From the NCBI GenBank assembly GCA_022707945.1, contig JAKIZQ010000001.1, positions 3,120-39,094 on the forward strand: a stretch of 35,975 nucleotides of DNA, given 5' to 3'. A program made the translations under genes and the position numbers. Below the pieces are notes generated by a model. The model made no database searches, was not told the origin of the DNA, and saw only the letters and a program-made list of their open reading frames with translations. This DNA comes from Bdellovibrionales bacterium (lineage in GTDB: Bacteria > Bdellovibrionota > JAFGOL01). Shown piece by piece: positions 24,303-32,904 of the stretch. Every line of letters begins with the position of its first letter. The first letter of the stretch is position 1.

Positions 24303-24971
24303 TTAGGCTGAGCGTTTTTGTTTTTCTTGTTCTTCTTTTTTGATTATTTTAATGAACGCATTAACGACTTTAGGATCGAACTGCGTTCCGCTACATCTTA
24401 TTATTTCGTCAACAGCAACATCTATTGGCATTCCTTTTCTGTATGGTCTATCACTGGTCATGGCATCAAAAGTATCTGCCACGAATATTATTCTTGATAT
24501 TAGAGGGATGTTCTCTTCTTTGAGTCCGTCTGGATAACCAAAACCATCAAAACGTTCATGGTGTGTTCGAACATATTTTTTATATACGTCTAGGTTCTCT
24601 ATGCCCTTTAGCATATCTTCGCCTCTAGTGGAGTGCTCTTGCATTATGGCATATTCTTCTTTTGTAAGACGTCCCGGTTTCTTAAGTATGCGGTCTGGAA
24701 TGCCAATCTTGCCTATGTCATGTAAAACTGCAGCAAGTTCAAGTTCTCTAAGCTGTTCTTTATCAAGTCCTAGCTGTTCACCTATTTTAATTGCATATTC
24801 TACGACCCTTATTGAATGTTCTTGTGTATATTGATCTTTTTCGCGGAGTGCCTTAAGAACTACTTTCACAAGATCATGAAATTGTTCATGATTTTTAACG
24901 GAAAGCTCTGTAATGACGTTATATAGGGTATCTACAAGATTTTTAACCCTTTTTCCGCTCTGCTTTTTCAT
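24303..24971 (-). CDS. HD-GYP domain phosphodiesterase, stand-alone
   Basis: This is a 222-aa protein that is almost entirely an HD-GYP domain, which hydrolyses cyclic di-GMP (or cGAMP in some lineages). It has EHSIRVVEYA, then HDIGKIGIPD (His84, Asp85), HSTRGEDML, then HHERFDGFGYPDGL (137-150), and ADTFDAMTSDRPYRKG. All metal ligands and the GYP segment are present. The N-terminus (about 1-40) is a short helical stretch, not a receiver or sensor domain. GGAG precedes the ATG. A HAMP-only membrane protein is encoded divergently and could be its partner. Confidence 0.93.
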   Translation of the reverse strand: MKKQSGKRVKNLVDTLYNVITELSVKNHEQFHDLVKVVLKALREKDQYTQEHSIRVVEYAIKIGEQLGLDKEQLRELELAAVLHDIGKIGIPDRILKKPGRLTKEEYAIMQEHSTRGEDMLKGIENLDVYKKYVRTHHERFDGFGYPDGLKEENIPLISRIIFVADTFDAMTSDRPYRKGMPIDVAVDEIIRCSGTQFDPKVVNAFIKIIKKEEQEKQKRSA

Positions 24972-25003
24972 GGCAACTCCTTAGCCCATGGCTCTATATT
25001 CTA

Positions 25004-25032
25004 ATGCTATGACAAGCTGGGAATGCTGTCAG
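25004..25032 (-). promoter_or_regulatory. Candidate promoter of the HD-GYP gene
   Basis: CTGACA (25032-25027), 17 nt, TAGCAT (25009-25004) on the minus strand. A second GCTGTCA lies 24 bp upstream (25049-25055 on the plus strand). The -10 box is weak, so this is tentative. Confidence 0.3.
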
Positions 25033-25094
25033 GTTAATTTAAAGTTTGGCTGTCAAATAAATGGTGGTGTAAAGCCAGTAAAAGCGCTTGTATC

Positions 25095-25568
25095 ATGGTT
25101 TTTAATATATTAGAATTACCTTTAATGAAGAGAATAAAACGATCTTATTTCCTTATAGATAGGCCTTTTCAAATAAAGTATGCGCTTTTTTTAAGCCTAT
25201 GTGGTGGCTTGGTGGCAGTTCTTTTTGCTTCACACATATTCTACTTTTTGGGTGAATACTTTAGTCTTTTTATGCCTGATTATCAGCATAACCCAACTGC
25301 CATGCAGTTTGTTACAAAAGAGCAGAAGAATATTTTGCTGTATATTTCATTACTAACTCTGTTAGTAATGAGTCTTTTGTTCTTTATAGGGATACTTGTT
25401 ACACACAGAATGGCTGGTCCTGTGATGGTAATTAGAAAAAAACTTGAAGACCTTAGTGGAGATAATTTTTCTGTAAGAGTACGCCTTCGTAAAGGCGACG
25501 AGTTCAAGAACCTTGCTCGCGCCTTTAACGACCTTGCCCAACATTTAGAAAGTAAGAGCAAAAGATAG
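25095..25568 (+). CDS. Membrane protein with HAMP domain and no output domain
   Basis: This is a 157-aa protein with two helices (about 29-51 and 80-103) around a short extracytoplasmic loop of about 28 residues. A HAMP domain follows (about 101-153: THRMAGPVMVIRKKLEDLSG, then DEFKNLARAFNDLAQHLE), and the protein ends there. HAMP domains relay signals to kinase, cyclase or MCP domains, but none follows. It may act in trans, perhaps on the HD-GYP enzyme encoded divergently 123 bp away. No clear ribosome site precedes ATG 25095; ATG 25125 is an alternative start. Confidence 0.8.
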   Translation: MVFNILELPLMKRIKRSYFLIDRPFQIKYALFLSLCGGLVAVLFASHIFYFLGEYFSLFMPDYQHNPTAMQFVTKEQKNILLYISLLTLLVMSLLFFIGILVTHRMAGPVMVIRKKLEDLSGDNFSVRVRLRKGDEFKNLARAFNDLAQHLESKSKR

Positions 25569-25574
25569 GGCTTT

Positions 25575-25652
25575 CTACCTTGCGTTCAAAAGTCCGTTGA
25601 TGAGTTTTTGAAAAGCCTTGTGATTTGAAATGTAAGAAATTAAAAATGACAT
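25575..25652 (-). CDS. Small protein (25 aa) with its own promoter
   Basis: ATG 25652 is preceded by AAGGGGAGGTG at good spacing and opens a 25-codon frame that begins MSFLISYISNH and ends KLINGLLNAR. The peptide is short, hydrophobic at the start, then basic and probably amphipathic. A strong promoter (25735-25763) lies upstream, giving a leader of about 75 nt. That leader has a TTCTC-GATA-GAGAA hairpin beside the ribosome site. I recognise no family. Options are a membrane-active small protein, a type I-like toxin or a leader peptide. Confidence 0.5.
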   Translation of the reverse strand: MSFLISYISNHKAFQKLINGLLNAR

Positions 25653-25734
25653 AATCCACCTCCCCTTCTTTTTTCTCTATCGAGAACCAGACGAGTTGTG
25701 AACTTTTGATGCTTTTACAATTTAAGAGAACTTT

Positions 25735-25763
25735 ATTCTACATTATAATAACGACGCTGTCAA
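25735..25763 (-). promoter_or_regulatory. Sigma70-type promoter for the small protein
   Basis: TTGACA (25763-25758), 17 nt, TAGAAT (25740-25735) on the minus strand. The -35 box is a perfect consensus. Nothing but the 25-aa frame lies within the next 150 bp on this strand. Confidence 0.7.
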
Positions 25764-25798
25764 TATGGATTAAATACTTGACAAATGAGAGTGAACAG

Positions 25799-26173
25799 CT
25801 AACGTAAACATTCCTTTATGACAATGCCAGTGTCATTGTTAGTAGCTTTTTCTATTAAGATAGCTTTTTTCATTCTGCATTTGTGCATATCTTTATTTTC
25901 AATCTTTCTGTTGTCTTTTGGTTTAGTGCAATAGCAATCTTCTAAGAACATTCTGCGTCCATCTATACATATTTCTTTTTCGAATTCTAGTAGTGCATCT
26001 TTTAAATTTTTTGCTTTTAATTCTTTAATATTAGACCCTGTGCATTTTGGCTTATATCCATTTGTTAGTTTACATCCACAGTTCTCTACAAAATCAGAAA
26101 GTTTATAAAAATATTCTTGTGAGTTTATAGAAAAAGTAACAACTGATAATGATAATAAAATTATTTTTTTCAT
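25799..26173 (-). CDS. Secreted eight-cysteine protein of unknown function
   Basis: The start at ATG 26173 has AAAGGTG upstream, giving 124 aa. A signal peptide ends near FSINSQ. The mature part has eight cysteines (NCGC, KC, IC, DCYC, KC, EC) in a small, lysine-rich, mostly polar chain, enough for four disulfides. No domain is recognised. It lies 25 bp after rmuC and probably is the last gene of the long minus-strand operon, though it has no evident link to DNA repair. Confidence 0.7.
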   Translation of the reverse strand: MKKIILLSLSVVTFSINSQEYFYKLSDFVENCGCKLTNGYKPKCTGSNIKELKAKNLKDALLEFEKEICIDGRRMFLEDCYCTKPKDNRKIENKDMHKCRMKKAILIEKATNNDTGIVIKECLR

Positions 26174-26198
26174 GATAAGCACCTTTTAATCATTATTC

Positions 26199-27302
26199 TT
26201 ATCTTGGGTCTTTTGCTATTTCGTTGACGGTATCAAGGTCTGGCAGTTCTTTATCTTTTGCGCTACCAACACCAAGTTCCTTGAACTTTCTTGCAGATAT
26301 AAGTACTCTTGATTCCATAGAAGATAGAGTATCGTTATATTTTTTAACTGCAGAATTAAGTTCTTTACCCAGCCCATTAAAATGTTCTGTCATGGTGGAT
26401 AACCTTTCAAATAATTCGCTGCCAAGCTGAGCTATTTTGTTTGCATTTTCTTCTATGGTCTGCTGTTTCCATCCATATGCAACAGCTTTTAATAATGCAA
26501 TAAGTGTGGTGGGTGTTGCTATTAGAACTTTATTCTCTACGCCAAGCTCTATTAAACCAGGCTCGTAATCAAGCGCAGAACTAAAAAGGTTTTCACCGGG
26601 AAGAAAGAGAACAACAAAGTCAGGTGTGTGGTCGAATTGGTTCCAATATTCTTTTTTTCTTAACTCATCTATTCTTGCCTTAACCTGTGCAGAGTGGTGT
26701 TTTAGTTTTGCCTCTTGGGCAACTGGATCACTTTCTGATACAGCATCTAAATATGAATCAAGAGGGACTTTTGAATCTACAACTATTTGTCTTCCAGATG
26801 GCAGTTTGATTATCATATCAGGGCGTAGTTTTGCTTCTTTTTCATTAGTAACAGTTTGTTGTAGTTCAAAATCACAGTATTCCTGCATTCCTGCTAGCTC
26901 TACGACCCTTTTAAGCTGTATTTCTCCCCAACGTCCACGAACGTGAGGTTTTCTTAAAGCTGTTACAAGGTTGCCTGTCTCTTTTTTGAGACCATCGCTG
27001 AGTGCGAACAATCTTGATATTTCACTTTTAAGTACGTCTTGCGTTCCTCTTCTTTCTTTTTCTATTTCATGTATCTTGTTGTCTAGCTTATCTAGGGTCT
27101 CTTTTAGTGGATTAACTATTACAGAAAAAGTTTCATTGTTGGACTTTAATGCATCAGATGATAAAGCCTTAAAAGTGTCTTTTAAATTATCTTCAACATA
27201 ATTAAGCTTGTCTTTTAGTGATTTAACTCTTTCCTGATAAATCATATAAACGGCCAAGGCTCCAAGAGCTATACCAAAAACTATACCTACTATAGTCCAC
27301 AT
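26199..27302 (-). CDS. rmuC: RmuC family DNA recombination protein
   Basis: This is a 367-aa protein with one N-terminal helix (about 3-20), a coiled-coil region (about 25-110) and the RmuC nuclease-like domain. That domain reads LRKPHVRGRWGEIQLKRVVELAGM, then RPDMIIKLPSGRQIVVDSKVPLDSYLDA, and VVLFLPGENLFSSAL with VLIATPTTLIALLKAVAYGWKQ; these are the usual family signatures. The D...DSK pattern is that of a PD-(D/E)XK nuclease. RmuC limits inversions at short repeats in E. coli. AAGGAGT precedes the start, 16 bp after addA, so repair genes are grouped. Confidence 0.95.
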   Translation of the reverse strand: MWTIVGIVFGIALGALAVYMIYQERVKSLKDKLNYVEDNLKDTFKALSSDALKSNNETFSVIVNPLKETLDKLDNKIHEIEKERRGTQDVLKSEISRLFALSDGLKKETGNLVTALRKPHVRGRWGEIQLKRVVELAGMQEYCDFELQQTVTNEKEAKLRPDMIIKLPSGRQIVVDSKVPLDSYLDAVSESDPVAQEAKLKHHSAQVKARIDELRKKEYWNQFDHTPDFVVLFLPGENLFSSALDYEPGLIELGVENKVLIATPTTLIALLKAVAYGWKQQTIEENANKIAQLGSELFERLSTMTEHFNGLGKELNSAVKKYNDTLSSMESRVLISARKFKELGVGSAKDKELPDLDTVNEIAKDPR

Positions 27303-27318
27303 AAATACTCCTTGTACT

Positions 27319-30273
27319 CTATACCTTATACTCTTTGCAAGCGGTTACGTCCACTATGCTTGCAAAGACCTTTTTGTTAGGGAATGCTTTTTCTGCAAAC
27401 TTAACGTAACAAGCTATTTGGGCTTGATATGCAGGAAGTTCTTTTTCTTCAACAGCGGTCTTGTAATCAAGCACCCATACACTATCTTCATAGAGGTTTA
27501 TCCTGTCTATTCTGCCAGATAATATCTTGTTCTGGTCTTTTACTATGAAGCTGTGCTCACAAAGATATTTTTTTGCAGAAAAGATTCTTTGCCCAAGATC
27601 TGAACTCACAAAAGCTTCTATTACGGAAGAGATACTTTCTTTTGCGTCCACTCGTATTGAATCATATATTTTTTGAAGCTCGTCTTTTTTGTCAAAGTTC
27701 TCTAGTAAACTATGTATTATGGTCCCTATACCAACAATTTCGGAGGATCTTTTCTTATCGTATTGTATAAGGCTATCTCTTATAAAAGAGACAGAGTATC
27801 TTTGTATAAATTGTTCTTGGTAGCCTTTATCTAATTTTTTGTTTAGTGTTGGATCCTTTATTGTTCTTAATATCTTTCTTTTTGGAGAGGTGTTGTTGGC
27901 TGATTCCTGAACTTGATATTCTTCTATTTTATCTTTAAAGATCTCAGCTATCCAATCAACCCAACGCTTTCCAGCCACACCCTTGTTGCCTTTATTGAAG
28001 TCACTTATTAAATATAACTCATCTTTTGCTCTGGTCATTGCAACATAAAGAAGCCTTTTTGATTCTGCAAGATCTGCTTCTTCTTCATAGTCCTTTATAT
28101 CTTTATATAGCACGGTACTTAATTTTGTATTACTTTCATCATCTCCAAGTTTAACTGCAATATCACCGTCGTCAGATATTACTATAGAGTCTCTTGCTGT
28201 AAGAGGAATATTATCTAAACAGGGCATTAATACTAGTTTAAATTCCAGCCCTTTTGATGCATGGACTGTCATTAACTTTACGGCATCTGTTTTTGTTCCT
28301 ATTTCTTGCAGTTTCATTTTATATAGAAAATTCAAAAAATATTCTATTCCTTCTCCCTCAGATTCTACGTGCATAGCGGCTCTTAATATTGCTTCTTCTG
28401 CTCCTGCATCCTGGCCTGAGAACATTAACGCTGAACCTTGTATAAATTGTGATCTTCTTAGTACTTCTGTAACGAATTCCGTAAAACTTCCTTCGTCTTT
28501 TTTTGCTAATATGCCATGAAGAAAACTCTTTATAGGATGCTCATCTAACGATTGTTCTAGAGATTGCCAAATAGATAGAGATTCTTTTTTTATGGAATAG
28601 ATATCTTGCTCACTGGTATAGAATGTTGGCAGTTTAAGCACTTCAAGCATACTAAGATCATCGTTTGGGTCTAAAATAATATTAAAAAGGCTGCTAAAAC
28701 TACTCAAAAGATCGTTTCTGCTCTCTCCTCCATAGACTACAAAGGGAATGCCTTTATCACGGAACAGTTTTTCGAACTCAGACATGTGTTTTGAAGCACG
28801 GAACAATAATGCTATATCACCGTAAGATCTTCCTTCTTTTCTTGCTTTATTGATAAGTTCTAAACAGATTTTTGCTTCTAGCTCATGGTCGAAAGAGTTG
28901 TGGTGTTTTGTCCCAGAGCTTGCATTTATTATTTTTACTATTCCGCCAATTTTATCTTTTTCAGGATGAAATTTTAAATAATTTGCCTCAAAATCCTTTC
29001 TTTTTGTTTTGCTATGGCTGTGTCCAAATATCAACGGAAAAGCTGTATTTACAGCCTCGACTATATTGGCCAGACACCTTCTGTTAGTACTTAGTTCTTC
29101 TAATTCATGCTCGTTGCATTTATTTTGTGTGTCTATAAAAACCCGTACATCTGCATTTCTGAATCTGTATATGGATTGTTTTGGGTCGCCAACCACAAAA
29201 ACATTCTTTGCTATACAGAAAAGAACGTCACGTTGTGTTGTGTTAGTATCCTGGAATTCATCTACAAAGATGTAGTCGTATTTATCTTGATAATACTTGG
29301 CTACTTTGGGGTTCTTGTTTATTAGTTCATGTGTTTTTATTTCTATATCGTTATAACTAAGGACATCCAGTTCTGATTTTCGTTGTTCATTAGCTTTGTG
29401 AGTTTCTAAGAACAGTTCAAAAAATAATTTTCTGAACTTTGATGCTTGTTCTGAGGTCCAATTCTCTCCAAGTCTATAATCAAGGATTTTATTTCTTATT
29501 TCGTTGAGTCTTTTGAGTCCAGTCTTTACCTGTAACTGTTCTTCTTCTGAATCCCAATTTTTTTTACTGCCCTTTACTCTGTTGTCATATTCAATTAAAC
29601 TCTTAAACAATTCTATATTGTCGTAGAAAGAATTTGTAGTAGTGACTGGTCTAAGTGCTTTTACTACCTCCAGTACTTGTATCCTGAGTTGTTCCAAACT
29701 GTCTTGGTCTTTGCCTTTAAAATTTTTGATAGGATATATGACTTCTTGCTCAAAGTTATCAGGCATTAGTTCTTTTAGTTTGTTATATTGAGCCTGTTTT
29801 TCTTGTTTTAGTAATTCTTTTTCATCTATAGATATCTTGTTTTGTATTCTTGAATAGTTTTTTTCCATCTTTAATAACATTTCTATTATGTTGTTAAATT
29901 CATATTCTGCAAAAAAGTTTTCATGCTCAATAGATCCAAGTTTTTTTAACATTATTTTTACAGCAGTATCTTTGAATAATTTTGATTCGTCGAATTCCTC
30001 TAATATTTTGAAGTTAGCACTTTGTTTGAAATATATTGATTGTTCCCTTAGTATGCTGGCAAAAAAACCATGTATTGTGTTTACATTTATGTCTCCGAGG
30101 TCTTTTACCTTGTTCTTTATGTCTCGTGTTGCCGCCCTTGTAAAAGTTATTGCTACTACTTTTTCTACAGGGGTATCCTTGAGTACATTGTTTATATTTT
30201 GAATGAGAGTATAAGTCTTTCCTGTGCCGGCAGAAGCGCTGATCAGTTTCAATTTTGGTTTAAACTGTTCCAC
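27319..30273 (-). CDS. addA: AddA-type helicase-nuclease
   Basis: I start it at GTG 30273, where AGGAGGTG is ideally placed, giving 984 aa; a 32-residue longer reading lacks such a site. Walker A is SASAGTGKT (12-20). UvrD-type motifs follow: YIFVDEFQDTN, FVVGDPKQSIYRFRNADV, LMTVHASKGLEFKLV and RLLYVAMTRAKDELYLI. The C-terminal nuclease carries GTIIHSLLENF, then RIDRINLYEDSVWVLDYKT, the H...D...DYK active site. With the AddB-like gene before it (14-bp overlap), it forms a RecBCD/AddAB-type enzyme that resects double-strand ends for recombination. Confidence 0.93.
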   Translation of the reverse strand: MEQFKPKLKLISASAGTGKTYTLIQNINNVLKDTPVEKVVAITFTRAATRDIKNKVKDLGDINVNTIHGFFASILREQSIYFKQSANFKILEEFDESKLFKDTAVKIMLKKLGSIEHENFFAEYEFNNIIEMLLKMEKNYSRIQNKISIDEKELLKQEKQAQYNKLKELMPDNFEQEVIYPIKNFKGKDQDSLEQLRIQVLEVVKALRPVTTTNSFYDNIELFKSLIEYDNRVKGSKKNWDSEEEQLQVKTGLKRLNEIRNKILDYRLGENWTSEQASKFRKLFFELFLETHKANEQRKSELDVLSYNDIEIKTHELINKNPKVAKYYQDKYDYIFVDEFQDTNTTQRDVLFCIAKNVFVVGDPKQSIYRFRNADVRVFIDTQNKCNEHELEELSTNRRCLANIVEAVNTAFPLIFGHSHSKTKRKDFEANYLKFHPEKDKIGGIVKIINASSGTKHHNSFDHELEAKICLELINKARKEGRSYGDIALLFRASKHMSEFEKLFRDKGIPFVVYGGESRNDLLSSFSSLFNIILDPNDDLSMLEVLKLPTFYTSEQDIYSIKKESLSIWQSLEQSLDEHPIKSFLHGILAKKDEGSFTEFVTEVLRRSQFIQGSALMFSGQDAGAEEAILRAAMHVESEGEGIEYFLNFLYKMKLQEIGTKTDAVKLMTVHASKGLEFKLVLMPCLDNIPLTARDSIVISDDGDIAVKLGDDESNTKLSTVLYKDIKDYEEEADLAESKRLLYVAMTRAKDELYLISDFNKGNKGVAGKRWVDWIAEIFKDKIEEYQVQESANNTSPKRKILRTIKDPTLNKKLDKGYQEQFIQRYSVSFIRDSLIQYDKKRSSEIVGIGTIIHSLLENFDKKDELQKIYDSIRVDAKESISSVIEAFVSSDLGQRIFSAKKYLCEHSFIVKDQNKILSGRIDRINLYEDSVWVLDYKTAVEEKELPAYQAQIACYVKFAEKAFPNKKVFASIVDVTACKEYKV

Positions 30274-32794
30274 AGCACCTCCTATAACTACACTTTTCAC
30301 AATCTTCAACATCCATTGGTTGTGGTGAGTATGAACCGTTGAGTAAACCTTTAATGGCATCGATGCCATGTATAGAAAAAAGTTTTTGGACTTCTTCTAA
30401 CGAGTCTGTCTCTAATTCAGAATGTTCATGGTTTTTTATGCTTATATAGTATGCATTATATCCGTCGTAATTTGGGTATTCATTGGCTATTGCCATTATA
30501 TAAACAGCAAGTTGAATGTCTTTGCCGGTATTTATCTCTGTTTTACTAGGGATACTTGATGTTTTATAGTCTGCAATATAGAGTTTGTTGTTCTTCTTAT
30601 CTATATCTATTCTATCAACAGTCCCATGTAATGGCATACCATTAGTTATATCCAAGCTTACTTTAAATTTTAGTTCAGTGTTCTTGAAAATTTCAAGTTT
30701 TCTTTCTTTCATATATTTGAATTCAGCATCTAATATCTTTTTTATTATATTGGTGTAATATTTTATAAATATATTTTTTAGTGGATGTTGACTTAGTCCT
30801 TTTAAGTCATTGGTATTAAAGATCTGTGTCATTTCTTGTTCTACGTCTATATTTTTGTTATCTAGCTTTTTAGGCAATAGTATTTCTAATGCTGTATGAA
30901 GCAGTCTCCCTGCATCTATTGGAGTAAGTCCAAATTCTATACTGTTCTGTTGTTGTGTTTTTAAAAGTCTTTCTGCAAAACAAATATAGGGGCATTTCAT
31001 ATATGTTTCTATAAGGGAAGCACTTAAAAAATCATATTTATGTGGTATTTTTATCTCTTCTGGGGTGAGTTCTGTAATAGCAGTTTCTAATATTTTTGGA
31101 GCTGTTTTTGTCTCCTTTATTACATGGAGGTCTTTTAAAATATCAGCTACTGGACCTATGCTAGATATGAAGGAACAGTTTTCGTGTTTACACGCATCTT
31201 GGATTATCTTTTCTGATAAGATGGCTGTTTCTTTGGAACTTGGATATATGAAACCTTCACTTCTATATGCGAGGATAAAATTATCGTTCATTACGACATC
31301 CTCTTGTTTCATTTCTGCTATCGCTTCTTGATTTAATCCAACGAACCAAGTCTTTTTTGCTGTGTTGGCAGAGCAAAGAGAGGCTAAAGTCACATATAAA
31401 GGTTTAAAGTTTATTGGACCTTTTTCTACATAATTCTCTTCTGCATGATTATATATTTTCCTTACATAAGAATTGGCGTTGATTATTTTATCGTCCAAAC
31501 TTTCCGTTACCCTTTCTATAAGGTTAATTATGCTCTTTATCTCAAGGGATTTTTGAATGTTTAATTTATTCGTGAATGTTTTAAGTGCTTTATTAAAATC
31601 ACTTGGGTAAGCCTTTAGCGGTACAGTATTTACAACACTATCAAAAAAACTTTTTATTTCTAAAAATTCCTTTTCTCCAGCAAGTGATAACCAAGCCTTA
31701 TGACCTCTTGGTAGTGTTAATCCTTGTTTTGCCTTATTGATGAATTTTAAGACGGTATTATTGTCTTTCCAAAAATGCTTAAAGTTAAGTATTTTTGTTA
31801 CATCCTCGTAAGTCCATTCATTCAAATTAAGGCTTATAAGCGTGCAAAGGATGTTAAGAGAACTGGTTCTGTCCAATCTTATAGCAGAACTTATAGAGAC
31901 TTTGTCTTCTCCAAAGTGATATCGTAAAAGGGAGTAATACATGTCTACATCATTCGTTGCATAGATTGCTCCTCCGTCTTTACCAAATTGCGTGGCTGCA
32001 TAATATAATTCGTCATTCATGTTCTGAAACTCATATATTAATGGTTTTGTTATTCTAGTGTCTTTGATTTCTGATATTGTAAAATATAAAGACAAAAATT
32101 CTTCTTTTAATATTTTGCTATAATCTGTATCGGTGTTAAATATTTCTGGACTTACAACAAAAGTGTTAAGTGCTTTTTTTGATATAGCTCCAATTATCTC
32201 AAGGTCATAAGAGGTAAATTCGTTAAAACCAGCAAATATATATGTTCCGCTTGGATCTATTAACTTAGAGTTTAGATCTAATGCTTCATCTATAAATGCT
32301 TTTTTGTAGTCTGCGGTATCCCATACATCATTATCTTGAAGAAATTTTTGATATTCTCTAAAAACTTCTACCAGTATTTGTCCTTCTCTGTCTTTTCTTT
32401 TATTCAAAAGTTCTATGTATGAATCTTCAAAATTTGCATTCTTTAATTCGAGAACGGTGTTTAATAGTGGTCTGCAAAGGTTCCTTGGAAAAAGATTGTG
32501 AAAATGCTCTGATAGTTTTATTTGATCTACCCTCTGTTTTAATCCAAGTTTTGCTTTTGCTCGCAAGATGCTTTGAGGGAAAGAGGATATGCCATATATG
32601 TTAACGCCGTCTATAAAGTCCCTGTCACGAAGCAGTAATTCCTCTAGTTTTGAGGGGTCTATGTGTTTTGGTAATATTACGGTGGTGTTACCGTTTGTGT
32701 TGTTGGCAGAGATCAACTCTTTTGTGTAAAACAAACAGTCTAAAGGGTTCTTAAGTGCAAAGAATATCTTTTGGACATCCATACTCATGCCCAT
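30260..32794 (-). CDS. addB: AddB-like inactivated helicase with PD-(D/E)XK nuclease
   Basis: This is an 844-aa protein. The N-terminal two-thirds is a degenerate helicase-like region without a clear Walker A. The C-terminal nuclease shows SASLIETYMKCPYICFAERLL, GRLLHTALEILLP, then HGTVDRIDIDKKNNKLYIADYKTS. It ends with a cysteine cluster CEKCSYRRCC. The first Cys (CPYIC) plus this cluster match the iron-sulfur staple of AddB nucleases. Overlap with addA and the shared strand support an AddAB complex. The start is unsure: three Met codons lie close together (32794 to 32782), none with a strong ribosome site. Confidence 0.87.
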   Translation of the reverse strand: MGMSMDVQKIFFALKNPLDCLFYTKELISANNTNGNTTVILPKHIDPSKLEELLLRDRDFIDGVNIYGISSFPQSILRAKAKLGLKQRVDQIKLSEHFHNLFPRNLCRPLLNTVLELKNANFEDSYIELLNKRKDREGQILVEVFREYQKFLQDNDVWDTADYKKAFIDEALDLNSKLIDPSGTYIFAGFNEFTSYDLEIIGAISKKALNTFVVSPEIFNTDTDYSKILKEEFLSLYFTISEIKDTRITKPLIYEFQNMNDELYYAATQFGKDGGAIYATNDVDMYYSLLRYHFGEDKVSISSAIRLDRTSSLNILCTLISLNLNEWTYEDVTKILNFKHFWKDNNTVLKFINKAKQGLTLPRGHKAWLSLAGEKEFLEIKSFFDSVVNTVPLKAYPSDFNKALKTFTNKLNIQKSLEIKSIINLIERVTESLDDKIINANSYVRKIYNHAEENYVEKGPINFKPLYVTLASLCSANTAKKTWFVGLNQEAIAEMKQEDVVMNDNFILAYRSEGFIYPSSKETAILSEKIIQDACKHENCSFISSIGPVADILKDLHVIKETKTAPKILETAITELTPEEIKIPHKYDFLSASLIETYMKCPYICFAERLLKTQQQNSIEFGLTPIDAGRLLHTALEILLPKKLDNKNIDVEQEMTQIFNTNDLKGLSQHPLKNIFIKYYTNIIKKILDAEFKYMKERKLEIFKNTELKFKVSLDITNGMPLHGTVDRIDIDKKNNKLYIADYKTSSIPSKTEINTGKDIQLAVYIMAIANEYPNYDGYNAYYISIKNHEHSELETDSLEEVQKLFSIHGIDAIKGLLNGSYSPQPMDVEDCEKCSYRRCCGTV

Positions 32795-32808
32795 ATAGCA
32801 CAGTTAGT

Positions 32809-32904
32809 TTATTTTTTCTTTAGTATCTTTATAAAAAATCTTACGACGAAAAATGTCACTACGAACCATACAGAAAGCATTAATATTAAGGCAGGGGTGC
32901 TCAT
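32809..32904 (-). CDS. MetS-type small subunit of the NSS transporter
   Basis: This is a 31-codon gene. The peptide is MSTPALILMLSVWFVVTFF followed by a few residues and a basic end, making a single membrane helix. Its ATG overlaps the stop of the NSS transporter as ATGA. Small one-helix proteins beginning M-x-x-x-A-[IL] with a W-x-x-x helix are known as MetS, the partner of the NSS methionine/alanine transporter MetP in Corynebacterium. The start, the overlap and the match to that design are convincing. Confidence 0.85.
   Translation of the reverse strand: MSTPALILMLSVWFVVTFFVVRFFIKILKKK

Noticed and set aside
24291..24308. AATAACAAGTTAGGC next to the large palindrome resembles an integron attC end (GTTRRRY).
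   Set aside because: The GTTAGGC overlaps the HD-GYP stop codon and last codons, the palindrome does not have attC box spacing, and no second attC, integrase or cassette array is seen.
30274..30369. N-terminal extension of AddA.
   Set aside because: It is the addB coding sequence in another frame; GTG 30273 has an ideal AGGAGGTG.
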